Assembly: GCA_017536695.1 (NCBI GenBank)
Contig: JAFXGX010000025.1
Span: 1 to 54,510, forward strand
Source: Bacteroidaceae bacterium
Lineage (GTDB): Bacteria; Bacteroidota; Bacteroidia; Bacteroidales; Bacteroidaceae
Direction: 5' to 3'
Length of the DNA stretch: 54,510 nt
Under the pieces are notes generated by a model, which had not been told where the DNA came from, searched no databases, and worked only from the letters and a program-made list of their open reading frames with translations. Numbering within the stretch: position 1 is the first letter of the stretch; each line of letters opens with the position of its first letter. Made by a program: the position numbers and the translations under genes. Shown piece after piece: positions 7,456 through 17,477 of the stretch.

Positions 7456-9469
7456 AATGCGTCTCTCCACCTTCTACCTTGTATGCACCCGGGTATATGA
7501 GCAGAACACTTGTGTTCTGATAGTCACGCTGCAACTGCACGAATATGTGGTCGTGCGACGGACGGAAGGAGATTGAGCCCCTGCGTGCGCTAACGATAAT
7601 GAGCAAGTGGTCATCGTGTATTATGCTCGCCAGACGCTTGAGGTCATTGCCTCCGTCGGTCTCGAAGAACTGCGCGTCGATAGGGTCATAGTTGTTGAGC
7701 ATCTGCTGGATTTTCGACATCGTATCGGGGTGTCCGTGATACATTATCTTACAATCAAGACCGCTTGCCATGCGGGCCGTCTCCTCTACCCAGTATGAGA
7801 AACCAGCCTCATACTCGGCCTTGGCAGGGAATGTGATATGTATGGTACGTATCGTATTCAACGGAATATTCATTCGTGCCATAACAACCTGACAATCAAG
7901 CGCATTAAGCACTTCGGGCAGTACTCCGCCCAAGAAACTGTCATTGGCAGTCTCCTTCTGATGGAAGCCTACAATGAGTTCGCGGTAATCGTTCTCCTTG
8001 ACCTCGTGAATGATACCGTGCGCGAGGTTGGTTGTCAGACGCATCTTCGTGAGCAGAGGGATATTGACCGAGGCGGCAATCTCTGCTGCAAGGTCAAGGA
8101 CCTTTGTCCTTTCGCGACGCAGCTTCTTATCCTCATCAAGCACGACCGTGATAGCAGACAGAGGTATCTGGCTGTTCTCCTTGCGCACGAGCAGCGCAAG
8201 GTCCATAAGTTTGTCAACAGCCGTGGGGTTGGCAAGCGCAAGAAGAGTCTTCTTGGAGTCGAGTGCGGCAGGACGTGCCAAAAGGTCTTTTGACACGACA
8301 AGCCTTCGCGATGCCCTATCCGAAACAATCGAACTGACAATACATGTCACAAGAATGAGCAGAATCGTTCCGTTGAGCACATCCTCGTTCAACAGGCCAA
8401 TCTCATGGCCCACAATCGCAGCAGCAAGAGTGGCAGCCGCCTGCGACGTGCTCAGGCCAAACATCAGATACTGCTCGCCTGTGGACATCTTGTATGCTTT
8501 GCTTACAAGAAACGATGCCAGCCACTTGCCCACCAAGGCTGTAGTAACCATAACGACAGCCACAAGAAGCGAGCCACCGCCATTGAAGAGCACCGTTATG
8601 TCAATCATCATACCCACACCTATAAGGAAATATGGGATGAATATGGCATTCCCGACAAAGTCGATACGTCGCATGAGCGGAGAGGAGTGCGGAATAAGAC
8701 GGTTGAGCACAAGACCTGTAATGAAGGCGCCCAATATGCCCTCCATGCCGGCCAACTCCATAAGGCCGGCACCAAGGAATAGCATCGCCAACACGAAGAT
8801 ATATTGTATGACACTGTCGTTGTATGTACGGAAGAAGTAACGGGCGATACGCGGGAAGGCAAATACAATGAGCCCGACAATAGCCAACAGCTTGACAAGC
8901 ATCCATATCACGAGCCACACACTCGCCTCACCTGTAAAGATTCCAGCCACCACAGCAAGAACGAAAAGGGTAAGCGTATCGGTAATTATTGTTCCACCCA
9001 CCACGAAATTGACACAACGCAGTCTCGAGAGACCATAACGTGCCACAACAGGATAGGATATCAGCGTATACGAGGCATACATACTGGCAAGCAGCAGCGA
9101 TGCCATGAGACCGTACTCAAGAATGAACATGTTGCTTAGCATACCCAAGGCAATGGGTATGAGGAAGACGGCCAGTCCCATGAGCAGCGCACCGCCCTTG
9201 GCCTGTTTCATCTCCTGCATGTTTATTTCAAGACTGGCAAGGAACATTATATAGTAGAGCCCGACATTGCCGAAGAGCTCGAAGCTGTCATCACGTTCGA
9301 TGATATTCAGTCCTTTAGGGCCGATGAGCAAACCTGCCAGAATCATACCGATGATATGAGGCATCCTCAGTTTGTTGAATATAAGAGGGGCGAAGAGTAC
9401 TATACAAAGTACACCCAAGAATATCCAAGTGGGTTCAGAGACCGGAAAAATAGAACTGAAATTCATCAT
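7454..9469 (-). CDS. CPA2-family cation:proton antiporter (Kef/NapA-like) with C-terminal UspA-like region
   Basis: A 671-residue inner-membrane protein. Residues about 10-400 hold some 12 transmembrane spans of the sodium/proton exchanger fold, with 'LRMPHIIGMILAGLLIGP' near residue 35, a typical CPA2 sequence. Residues about 420-660 are soluble and look like two universal-stress-type domains, an arrangement common in Bacteroidota antiporters. Its role would be K+ or Na+ exchange for protons in pH and ion balance. It lies 12 bases downstream of the outer-membrane protein gene, so the two are probably co-transcribed. The stop codon abuts the tandem repeat. Confidence 0.85.
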   Translation of the reverse strand: MMNFSSIFPVSEPTWIFLGVLCIVLFAPLIFNKLRMPHIIGMILAGLLIGPKGLNIIERDDSFELFGNVGLYYIMFLASLEINMQEMKQAKGGALLMGLAVFLIPIALGMLSNMFILEYGLMASLLLASMYASYTLISYPVVARYGLSRLRCVNFVVGGTIITDTLTLFVLAVVAGIFTGEASVWLVIWMLVKLLAIVGLIVFAFPRIARYFFRTYNDSVIQYIFVLAMLFLGAGLMELAGMEGILGAFITGLVLNRLIPHSSPLMRRIDFVGNAIFIPYFLIGVGMMIDITVLFNGGGSLLVAVVMVTTALVGKWLASFLVSKAYKMSTGEQYLMFGLSTSQAAATLAAAIVGHEIGLLNEDVLNGTILLILVTCIVSSIVSDRASRRLVVSKDLLARPAALDSKKTLLALANPTAVDKLMDLALLVRKENSQIPLSAITVVLDEDKKLRRERTKVLDLAAEIAASVNIPLLTKMRLTTNLAHGIIHEVKENDYRELIVGFHQKETANDSFLGGVLPEVLNALDCQVVMARMNIPLNTIRTIHITFPAKAEYEAGFSYWVEETARMASGLDCKIMYHGHPDTMSKIQQMLNNYDPIDAQFFETDGGNDLKRLASIIHDDHLLIIVSARRGSISFRPSHDHIFVQLQRDYQNTSVLLIYPGAYKVEGGETH

Positions 9470-9481
9470 CTGAAGAGCTTT

Positions 9482-10765
9482 TTACCAAGAATATGTAATA
9501 CCGAGTGTCATGAACTCCTTAATCTGCCAATAGCCATACTCATCATCGTAGAGGCCGCGTGCACTGTCGTCAAAACGCGCATGGAGACTGAGCGAGGCTG
9601 TCAGGTAGCGGTTAAGAGATATGTCGAACTTGTTCTCCCACTGAAAGAAGGCACGTGCATAGTTGGTATAATACTCGGCACGCGAATACCAGTCGACAAT
9701 CTTGAATATCTTTTGTGACGGGACAGTCACTACCACCTGCGTACCGAAGTCCTCCTTGTGATGACGTCCGGCCCTTATACCATAGCGCGATGTCAGGTCG
9801 CCATAGCGGACAAAACGATAATTATAGGCCGAGAGCGGAGCTACATAAATCTCGAACCGGAACTTCTCCCATGAAGGTTTGTAGTTAAGACCGACCGAGA
9901 AGTTGGCATCGAAAGGAGCCATGAAGTTAGAGACAAAATCATGACTGTTTGTGGGATAGTTAGGCAAGGACTGCGACTCGAGCTTCATCTTTGCAGAAAG
10001 GTCAAGGTTCTTCACAAGTTTATAGCCCAACGTAGACTCTATTCGCAGACGGTCGGTATTTGTCTTGAAGCTATGGAGAGTATCGGCCTTTGTCGTCGCG
10101 AAGCCGAGGTCCACATCAAAATGGGTCTTGAATGTAATGCGGTTCTTGTCATCGTAATTGAGGTCAAAGTCAAACTCACCGAGCATGGTATTGTTGCTTT
10201 CGCCTCCTTGGAACCAGTTCCCTGAAATGTAGTTCTGGGTGAATTTCAAGCCTACACGACCTGCTGTAGACCAATATCTGGGTTTTACGACAGTCGTCTT
10301 CATGCCACCGTCCACATTGTCGGGAATATTCATCATAGGCTTGTCAAAAGTTATGGAAGGCTGTTTTCCCTTGTCATCGACACCTGAATAGACATTCTCG
10401 CTGCGAAGTTCCTCTTCGGTCATCACAATCCTGTCGGGATGTGTAGCATAGACATCGAGCAGCAGCTTGTCAATCACCGCAGCACGTTTCTCATCCATGG
10501 CAACCATCTCACTCTCGGCCTCTTCCCCCTCCTCGCTGCATGAGAATGCTTTGCCGACGACAGCGTCATAAAGAACCGGTGAGGAGAACATCCTTGAATA
10601 GACATGATTGCTTTTCCCCTCTTCATACTCCGTATCTACACTGTTCGCCTCGGCCACAAGCCCATCAATACCTTTATCAAAATAGTTGTAAACTGCACTC
10701 CTCTGGGCATGCAATGACATCAGAGGCATAAGAAACAACAATAAAAGCAAATACCTGGTTTTCAT
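9482..10765 (-). CDS. DUF3078-type outer-membrane beta-barrel protein
   Basis: The start at 10765 (MKTRYLLLLLF) gives 427 residues with a clean type I signal peptide ending LHAQ; ten codons further upstream are open but would bury the signal. The N-terminal third is acidic. From about residue 170 alternating beta strands appear, with 'NYISGNWFQGGESNNTML', typical of DUF3078 family barrels of Bacteroidota. The last residue is aromatic (Trp), as usual for barrels. The function is unknown. It is the first gene of a two-gene unit with the CPA2 antiporter. Confidence 0.7.
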   Translation of the reverse strand: MKTRYLLLLLFLMPLMSLHAQRSAVYNYFDKGIDGLVAEANSVDTEYEEGKSNHVYSRMFSSPVLYDAVVGKAFSCSEEGEEAESEMVAMDEKRAAVIDKLLLDVYATHPDRIVMTEEELRSENVYSGVDDKGKQPSITFDKPMMNIPDNVDGGMKTTVVKPRYWSTAGRVGLKFTQNYISGNWFQGGESNNTMLGEFDFDLNYDDKNRITFKTHFDVDLGFATTKADTLHSFKTNTDRLRIESTLGYKLVKNLDLSAKMKLESQSLPNYPTNSHDFVSNFMAPFDANFSVGLNYKPSWEKFRFEIYVAPLSAYNYRFVRYGDLTSRYGIRAGRHHKEDFGTQVVVTVPSQKIFKIVDWYSRAEYYTNYARAFFQWENKFDISLNRYLTASLSLHARFDDSARGLYDDEYGYWQIKEFMTLGITYSW

Positions 10766-10946
10766 AAGTAATAAGCTGTTTATAAGATATGGCATATGGC
10801 ATCAAGCGACACCACAATATGTTTTAAAACGCGAAGATAATGCTTTTTAATCATTTTTAAAAATTGATATGGAATATTTGCGCACGCGCATGAAAGCCGA
10901 CGGCACATTTTACGCATATTTTAACCGCACTAATCATTATTTTTTG

Positions 10947-10954
10947 TAACTTTG
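10947..10954 (+). promoter_or_regulatory. -7 box of the yidC promoter
   Basis: TAACTTTG matches TAnnTTTG exactly, 45 bases before the chosen yidC start. An alternative TTG start at 10952 would lie inside this box, which argues for the ATG at 11000. Confidence 0.6.
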
Positions 10955-10999
10955 CGCGAAATTGTCAAAATTAACCGAATAAACGCTATTTTACAGCTT

Positions 11000-12928
11000 A
11001 TGGACAAAAGAAGCATAATTGGATATATCCTTATCGGTCTTGTTCTTGTATTCTATTTCTACTATAACCAGCCATCTGAGGAGCAGATACAGGCACAGAA
11101 GGAATATGCCGCAGCCCAGAAGAGAGAGGCGCTGAAGAAAGACAGCATCTCAATGGCCGAGGAGACCATGAAGATGGCTATGGTAAATGACCGGAACAAT
11201 TTCTTCTACAACGTCCTCAGAGGCGAGAACAGGAACGTCGCCATCGAGAACGGAAAAATCAAGGCCGAGATTTCGACCTACGGCGGCCGCGTGGCATCTG
11301 TCACCATAAAGGATTACAACAGCCAGGACGGCAGCCCGCTTGTACTTTTCGACAGCAAGGACAAAATCAAGGTTACCGACAGCAACAGGGAACTTAACGG
11401 AAGCAACACCGTAAATTTCTTCTTCAAGAGCAACCTCGCCGACAGGAACATAAACACTAACGAGCTGTTCTTCATCCCTGTAAATGCAACCGACAGTTCA
11501 GTGACTATGCGACTCAACTTCGAGGAGGGCAACCGATACATAGACTTCAACTATTCACTCAAGGAAAACAGTTACATGATGGACCTTGAGATTGTCGCCC
11601 ACAACATGAACGACATCATCGCCAACGATGAGGTAGGCATCACATGGAAGCAGTTCATGCGCCAGCTTGAGCCGGGCTACGACTTCGAGCAGAGATTCTC
11701 AAGCCTTACCTACAAGCTCGCCGATGATGACTCCGACTACCTGAGCGAGATGACCGATGACAACGAGAAACTCGATGAGGATATAAGCTGGATTGCCTAC
11801 AAGAACCAGTTCTTCTCTTCGATAATGATTGCAGGCGACAAGTTCAGCAATGTAGACATAAACTCCGAGATTATACAGAAGGACAAGGGCCTGCTGAAAA
11901 GATGTACTTCAAAGATGCAGACTGCGTTCGACCCCACCGGCAGTGAGCCGACAATGCTGCAGTTCTACTTTGGCCCCAACAAGTTCGACATCCTTAAGGA
12001 GAGCAACGTACTTGTCTCAAGCAGCAATGAAGATCCCGAGCTGCAGGAAATCATCTACTTCGGTTGGCCAATCGTACGCTGGATTAACCGCTACTTCATA
12101 ATGCCGCTGTTCGATATCCTTTCAGGATTCGGCCTCAACATGGGTATTGTGCTTATCCTTCTTACGCTAATTGTAAAAGTGATAGTATACCCCTTCACAA
12201 AGAAGTCATATGTATCATCAGCAAAGATGCGTGCGCTCAAGCCATACATTGACGAGATAAATGCGAAGTATCCCAAGCAGGAGGATGCGCTCAAGAAACA
12301 GCAGGAGACAATGACACTGTACCAGAAGTACGGCGCAAGCCCCATGGGCGGTTGCTTGCCTATGCTTATACAGATGCCAATTTTCATCGCGCTGTTCAAT
12401 TTCGTGCCGAATGCCATCGAGCTGCGCCAGCAGAGTTTCCTTTGGGCAAACGACCTCTCTTCATACGACGCCATCATCAGTTGGGACGCTAACATATGGC
12501 CCATAGGCAACCACTTGAGCCTCTTCTGTCTCCTCTTCTGCTTGACACAGATACTCAACACCTACTACACAAGCAAGATGCAGCCAAGCATGGGCGGAAG
12601 CCCCGAAATGGAGCAGCAACAGAAGATGATGCGCTGGATGATGTACATCATGCCGGTAATGTTCTTCTTCATGTTCAACGAGTACTCATCGGGATTGAAC
12701 TTCTACTACTTCGTATCGACCCTCGCGAGCGTATTCATCTTTATATACCTGAGAAGAGCAATCAAGGAGGATGAACTGCTGAAGAAGATGGAGGCATATG
12801 CCGAGAGCAACAAGAACAAGCCCGCAAAGCAGACCAACATGATGTCACGTCTTGAGGCACTGCAGGAGATGCAGAGAAAACAGCTCGAAGAGAGAGAAAG
12901 AATGAGAAACGAAAGAAAGAACAGATAA
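11000..12928 (+). CDS. yidC: Membrane protein insertase YidC
   Basis: A 642-residue inner-membrane insertase and chaperone working with or without SecYEG. The ATG at 11000 starts 'MDKRSIIGYILIGLVL', the usual N-terminal membrane anchor. A large periplasmic beta domain follows (about 60-350). The conserved membrane core has 'GLNMGIVLILLTLIVKVIVYPFT' (about residue 380), 'KQQETMTLYQKYGASPMGGCLPMLIQMPIFIALF' and 'FFFMFNEYSSGLNFYYFVS'. The C-terminus is a basic, Arg/Lys-rich tail (about 605-642) that can contact ribosomes. The next gene follows after 12 bases. Confidence 0.97.
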   Translation: MDKRSIIGYILIGLVLVFYFYYNQPSEEQIQAQKEYAAAQKREALKKDSISMAEETMKMAMVNDRNNFFYNVLRGENRNVAIENGKIKAEISTYGGRVASVTIKDYNSQDGSPLVLFDSKDKIKVTDSNRELNGSNTVNFFFKSNLADRNINTNELFFIPVNATDSSVTMRLNFEEGNRYIDFNYSLKENSYMMDLEIVAHNMNDIIANDEVGITWKQFMRQLEPGYDFEQRFSSLTYKLADDDSDYLSEMTDDNEKLDEDISWIAYKNQFFSSIMIAGDKFSNVDINSEIIQKDKGLLKRCTSKMQTAFDPTGSEPTMLQFYFGPNKFDILKESNVLVSSSNEDPELQEIIYFGWPIVRWINRYFIMPLFDILSGFGLNMGIVLILLTLIVKVIVYPFTKKSYVSSAKMRALKPYIDEINAKYPKQEDALKKQQETMTLYQKYGASPMGGCLPMLIQMPIFIALFNFVPNAIELRQQSFLWANDLSSYDAIISWDANIWPIGNHLSLFCLLFCLTQILNTYYTSKMQPSMGGSPEMEQQQKMMRWMMYIMPVMFFFMFNEYSSGLNFYYFVSTLASVFIFIYLRRAIKEDELLKKMEAYAESNKNKPAKQTNMMSRLEALQEMQRKQLEERERMRNERKNR

Positions 12929-12940
12929 TAATATTTAGAA

Positions 12941-13570
12941 ATGGGATTTTTCGATTTTTTCAAGAAAAAGAAGGATACTGAGCGCGTTGGCGGCATGGAG
13001 GACTTCATGACACTCATACGCGTATATTACCAGGCTGCAATCGCAGCCAATGTAGGCATTACAAACATCGGCATGCTGCCCGACCTGGCGACCTTCAAGC
13101 GCACGCTCAAGGTCCCCACACAGAACAACAAGCTCGGTGTGGGCGAGAAAGGACGCTGCAAGAAGATGATTGAGGAGCTCTATGGCATGAATGAGAGCTT
13201 CTTCAAGGAGATTGATGCCTCGGTCAAGAAGAACTGCAAGAAGATACAGGATGCCCAGACATTCCTCTTCGCGTTCCAGGGCTTCAACAATGACCTGATG
13301 ATGCTCGTAGGAAACCTCATGAAGTGGAAGTTCCGCGTACCGGGATTCATGCACAAGCTGCTCCACAGCATGACCGAGAAGATTATCGACGACATACTTA
13401 CCAAGAACAACTGGAAGGATGAGGCAACATTCCGCACCGTCTATTCAGTCCGAAATTATAAGGAGAAACTTGGCTACTCACAGGAATGGATGACCGAGTA
13501 TGTATACAAGATAATCACACTCGCGAAGAAAGAGCCACGAAATAACATGGAAGATACCGAGAAGAAGTGA
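12941..13570 (+). CDS. Uncharacterised conserved protein downstream of yidC
   Basis: A 209-residue basic protein beginning 'MGFFDFFKKKKD', with no signal peptide or membrane span. It is predicted to be mostly helical and lacks any motif I recognise. It starts 12 bases after yidC and is followed by a strong terminator, so the two form an operon. The short amphipathic, lysine-rich N-terminus could bind membrane, but this is only suggestive. Confidence 0.75.
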   Translation: MGFFDFFKKKKDTERVGGMEDFMTLIRVYYQAAIAANVGITNIGMLPDLATFKRTLKVPTQNNKLGVGEKGRCKKMIEELYGMNESFFKEIDASVKKNCKKIQDAQTFLFAFQGFNNDLMMLVGNLMKWKFRVPGFMHKLLHSMTEKIIDDILTKNNWKDEATFRTVYSVRNYKEKLGYSQEWMTEYVYKIITLAKKEPRNNMEDTEKK

Positions 13571-13586
13571 TACTTACAAACACATG

Positions 13587-13627
13587 AAAAGAGGAACCAC
13601 ACAGCTGTTGTTCCTCTTTTTCTTTTT
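13587..13627 (+). terminator. Terminator of the yidC operon
   Basis: AAAAGAGGAAC (13587-13597) pairs with GTTCCTCTTTT (13610-13620) around a 12-base loop and is followed by a T-rich tail. Confidence 0.85.
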
Positions 13628-13688
13628 AGCAGAAGCCGCCTGCCGCCATTTTTCTTGGCAAAACAGCTGTATCTCCAACAGTTTTTCA

Positions 13689-13696
13689 TACATTTG
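13689..13696 (+). promoter_or_regulatory. -7 box upstream of the GH18 gene
   Basis: TACATTTG matches TAnnTTTG, 23 bases before the ATG at 13720. Confidence 0.5.
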
Positions 13697-13719
13697 CAAT
13701 ATAAGAAAACATTACACTC

Positions 13720-16700
13720 ATGAAAAGATACAGCATTGCATTTGTCCTACTCCTTACGTCATTGTGCATCACCGCACAAGTAACCAATAATGCCATCGAT
13801 TTTGACAGGAACGGCCGCTTGTCATTGGGCGTCATAGACAACAACACTGCGACATCGGGCACAACCTTACAGTTGTGGATGAGCCCGTATCATTGGATTC
13901 CGGGAGCGAACATTGCATCTTGGGGCAGCGACCTCAACATGCAGCTGGGTACACTTGGTGAAATTGTAATAAAAAGCAATGGCGACACCTTGTCATTCAC
14001 CGATGCAAACCTGATCACTGGAAATTGGGCGCATATTACCCTGTTGCTTAACGGCAAAGACATAAGCCTGCTTGTCAACAATACCAATGAACAAAGCAGC
14101 ACATTGGCAAAAGCATTCACTCCCCCGACTGCAGAGCCGTTAATACTTGGTGGCGGCTTCCTTGGGCGTATTGACGAAGTGCGTGTGTGGAATACCATCC
14201 TACCGGCAGACTACAACCGCTTCTGGAACAACACGATTGACAGTTTCAACCCGCAATGGGAACACCTTGCCGCATACTGGAAGTTCGACCAGACACGCCT
14301 AGCCATCAATGTATATGACTACAGCGGCAGGGGGCACAACGGCACATTCAGCACAAATGGTGTCAAGCGCGTTGCAGTTACAGACAACCCCAAATTCACT
14401 TACCGCCGCAACCTTGCCTACGCCGACTGTAGCCGTTTCTTTGACCGTGGCGTGCAGCATGGGCAATATCTCAAGAGCAACATCATAAGCATGATTGGCG
14501 CCACAGCCCAAGCCGACGGTTCACTAAAATACAAGCAACCCGACAACAGGGGCATCATCACAGGCGGCAGCCATCTTTCCGAGTACAATGGACGCTACGG
14601 AGTGCTTGACTTGGCCGGTGAAGAGGCAGAGATGAATGTAGGCAAAGAGGCGCTCATAGCCTACAACAACAGCACATACCTTGAGACAACATCGGCCTAT
14701 ACATTCATGACCTGGTTATCTCTCGACAGCTGGACACCGGGAGCATACCTCATTCAAAAGGAGAGCAACAGCAACAATGGCATCTCGTTGCGTTTGGGCA
14801 ATGTTCAAGGCGAGTTCATCCTGCGTTGCAATGGTGTTGAATTCAAATATGCCACAGCAGTAGAGCTCGGCAAATGGCATCATATAGGTTTCTCGACCAA
14901 TTCAGCCACCCTTGGCAACGAGTTTCTCTTTGTTGTTGACGATGCTCCAGTCACTCCCACATACAGCCATACTGCTGCAGCCACAACATCACTTGGCAAT
15001 CTAAAAGCCACAGACTGCATCATTGGCAAAGGCATTGACGGCAAGATCGACGAGACAATCACATGGTCACAGAAATTCGGAGCTGCCGACATCATGGCAC
15101 AAGGCATCACACCTGTTGAGCCCGGCATTGGAAAGACTATAACAGGAGCCTACTCCCGCAGCGTCGACGGCCTGTGGAAATTTGACCTGCCCGAGGACCT
15201 TGGCCGCGACAGCTACTCCACCCCTGAGTGGTTCAGAATGATAAAAGCCACATTCGACGGCTATGAGGGAGCGCGCGTAACCATCAGCATCGACAAGTGG
15301 TCCGATGAGTTCTTCACCAAGATAAACAACAACGCACAATACCGCGAAACACTTGCCAATGCAATATCGTCTATGGGCAACGAACCATTCCTCGATGGCG
15401 TAGACTACGATTTCGAGTGGAACAACAACTGGAGCGGCATCGGTACATTGTGTCAGTTGGTACGTTCCAAGCTGCACGACGGAAAGATTCAGGCAGTATC
15501 ACCACATGAGCTATACTACAACTTCCCCGTCGACAAGATGCAATATGTCGATTACTTCAATTTCCAGGACTACGGCCCTGCCAACAAGAACATATTCAAC
15601 TTCAACAACTACAAGAACTTCTTCGGCAAGGCGAAAAATCACGGATACCCCGTAGAGAAGATAATGCTCTCATACGCAACCACCACAAGCGGAGCCATGT
15701 ACAGCAACGGCAGCCGACCGGCAAACACACACCCCGAGTTCTACCCCACAGGCTGGCGGTCAATGCCATATGAGACATTCACATACACCCAGAACAGTTA
15801 TGAAGTAGGCGACGGGCTTACACGTTATTTCACAGGCATGGAACAAGTGTGGCTGCGCAGCGAGTATATGAACAACAACGGCTGCGCCGGAATATTCTAT
15901 TGGGATATGGGCAACGACACCCGTGACTGCAACGACCCACGTTCACTTGCTACGCACGCATCATTTGCCATAAACAGCAACGTACAAAAAATAGTTGAAA
16001 AGGTAGACACCGCAGCCGAAACTCCTGCGGAATATGAATATGAAGAGAGTACAACAGGTTACTATCGTATACGCGGAGCCGACGACGCCCATGCGACACA
16101 CTATATGTACCAGAACGGAAATGAACTTTTTGCAGGCGATAAGGGAGGCGAGGTGCGCAGCATCTTCCGCTTTGAAGAGGCTACAGAAGCCAATGCCTAC
16201 TACCTGAAAGCCAATGATGGCCGATACATACAGGACCGCAGTAAACTACAGACAAAGCAATCCATCTACCGCTTTGACACCATACCGGCATCATACAGCA
16301 TCAAAGGAAAAGAATATGACTACCCCGAGGGACACTATTGCCTTGAACAGACATATTACACCCCCGGCAAGCCCGATTTTACCGATGTACAGCGCTGCCT
16401 CAAATGCAACGGCAACAATGAGGGAGTATCCACATGGGGCCCATGGACTGCCGCATCGCATTGGGCAATAGAGCCTGTTTATGGCTACGAAATATTTTCA
16501 GTTACTCTTATTGACATTGAGGCCATTACCTTCCTCAAGTCCGGTTATACAGGAAACAGCAAAATTTATGACGGTGGTTTCATAGCCATTAACGCAGGCG
16601 AAGAGATTGCAGCCGAGGAAATTATTGCAAGTTGCGGCAAGGAGATAGCCGTCACCATCAACAATAGCACAAAGAGCATCTCCGTCACAAGCAGTACCGT

Positions 16701-16830
16701 TTCAGGCATTGACTACATAAGAGACAACACACAACACAAAGTTATATATGACATTACCGGCCGCGAAGTGCAGGAAATCACATCTCCGGGAGTGTATATT
16801 GTGAACGGCAAGAAATACATCAAGCGATAA
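13720..16830 (+). CDS. Secreted GH18 glycosidase with LamG-like domains and C-terminal sorting-type tail
   Basis: A 1036-residue protein with a type I signal peptide (about 1-20, ending ITAQ). Domains in order: a LamG/concanavalin-like region (about 21-200), a second one (about 310-460), then a GH18 barrel (about 480-770). The catalytic motif DGVDYDFE is at 559-566, with Glu566 as the acid/base. A beta-trefoil-like region follows (about 785-930), then a short C-terminal tail, 'DITGREVQEITSPGVYIVNG'. GH18 enzymes cut chitin or the chitobiose core of N-glycans. With GH92 and GH33 genes nearby, an endo-N-acetylglucosaminidase acting on host N-glycans is plausible, but the substrate is inferred. 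The tail resembles type IX secretion signals. Confidence 0.85.
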   Translation: MKRYSIAFVLLLTSLCITAQVTNNAIDFDRNGRLSLGVIDNNTATSGTTLQLWMSPYHWIPGANIASWGSDLNMQLGTLGEIVIKSNGDTLSFTDANLITGNWAHITLLLNGKDISLLVNNTNEQSSTLAKAFTPPTAEPLILGGGFLGRIDEVRVWNTILPADYNRFWNNTIDSFNPQWEHLAAYWKFDQTRLAINVYDYSGRGHNGTFSTNGVKRVAVTDNPKFTYRRNLAYADCSRFFDRGVQHGQYLKSNIISMIGATAQADGSLKYKQPDNRGIITGGSHLSEYNGRYGVLDLAGEEAEMNVGKEALIAYNNSTYLETTSAYTFMTWLSLDSWTPGAYLIQKESNSNNGISLRLGNVQGEFILRCNGVEFKYATAVELGKWHHIGFSTNSATLGNEFLFVVDDAPVTPTYSHTAAATTSLGNLKATDCIIGKGIDGKIDETITWSQKFGAADIMAQGITPVEPGIGKTITGAYSRSVDGLWKFDLPEDLGRDSYSTPEWFRMIKATFDGYEGARVTISIDKWSDEFFTKINNNAQYRETLANAISSMGNEPFLDGVDYDFEWNNNWSGIGTLCQLVRSKLHDGKIQAVSPHELYYNFPVDKMQYVDYFNFQDYGPANKNIFNFNNYKNFFGKAKNHGYPVEKIMLSYATTTSGAMYSNGSRPANTHPEFYPTGWRSMPYETFTYTQNSYEVGDGLTRYFTGMEQVWLRSEYMNNNGCAGIFYWDMGNDTRDCNDPRSLATHASFAINSNVQKIVEKVDTAAETPAEYEYEESTTGYYRIRGADDAHATHYMYQNGNELFAGDKGGEVRSIFRFEEATEANAYYLKANDGRYIQDRSKLQTKQSIYRFDTIPASYSIKGKEYDYPEGHYCLEQTYYTPGKPDFTDVQRCLKCNGNNEGVSTWGPWTAASHWAIEPVYGYEIFSVTLIDIEAITFLKSGYTGNSKIYDGGFIAINAGEEIAAEEIIASCGKEIAVTINNSTKSISVTSSTVSGIDYIRDNTQHKVIYDITGREVQEITSPGVYIVNGKKYIKR

Positions 16831-16841
16831 CGCAGCATGAC

Positions 16842-17426
16842 ATGAACATCGAGAAACATCCCCTGCAACCCTTCCTGCCCGAGAATGCAAAGATACTGAT
16901 GCTCGGCAGTTTCCCGCCACCGAAGGCACGGTGGTCTATGGAATTCTTTTATCCCAACTGGATAAACGACATGTGGAGGATTTTAGGGCATATCTTCTAC
17001 AACGACAGGCATCATTTTGAAATCAAGGGCGAGAAACGTTTCGACAAGGAAAGAATCGTTGAGTTCTGCACAGACAAAGGAATTGCACTCTACGATACGG
17101 CATGCGAGGTAAGACGGCTGAAGGATAACGCGTCAGACAAATTCCTCGAGGTAGTAACCCCGACAGACATCAAGGCCCTGCTTGCTGCGCTGCCCCACTG
17201 TACAGCTATTGTAACCACAGGACAAAAGGCCACAGATGTTATTGTTGCCACGTTTGGATGCGGAGAACCCGCAGTGGGCAGCATGAGCACCATACAGACG
17301 AATGACAGAGAGATACATTTCTGGCGGATGCCCTCAACATCTCGTGCCTATCCGCTGCCGCTCGAAAAGAAAGCTGAATACTACCGCACTATGTTCAACA
17401 ACGAATTATCCACAAATAAATCATAA
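16842..17426 (+). CDS. Uracil-DNA glycosylase superfamily protein
   Basis: A 194-residue cytosolic protein. The N-terminal 'ILMLGSFPPPKARWSMEFF' (residues 18-36) and C-terminal 'MPSTSRAYPLPLEKKAEYY' fit the UDG/Mug superfamily, where these loops form the uracil pocket and the DNA-intercalating region. It would remove uracil or mismatched bases from DNA. It starts 11 bases after the GH18 stop codon and may share its transcript, although the functions are unrelated. The exact UDG family is not assigned. Confidence 0.75.
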   Translation: MNIEKHPLQPFLPENAKILMLGSFPPPKARWSMEFFYPNWINDMWRILGHIFYNDRHHFEIKGEKRFDKERIVEFCTDKGIALYDTACEVRRLKDNASDKFLEVVTPTDIKALLAALPHCTAIVTTGQKATDVIVATFGCGEPAVGSMSTIQTNDREIHFWRMPSTSRAYPLPLEKKAEYYRTMFNNELSTNKS

Positions 17427-17443
17427 AAGACAAAGTTTTTTAC

Positions 17444-17451
17444 TATTTTTG
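17444..17451 (+). promoter_or_regulatory. -7 box upstream of the C10 peptidase gene
   Basis: TATTTTTG matches TAnnTTTG, 26 bases before the ATG at 17478. Confidence 0.5.
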
Positions 17452-17477
17452 CCATAAAACAACAAACAAAAGACATC

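Noticed and set aside
6964-7576. Two overlapping plus-strand open frames of about 180 codons
   Set aside because: They run through the 117-base tandem repeat, whose length is a multiple of three, and overlap the real genes on both sides. The translations are repetitive and low in complexity.
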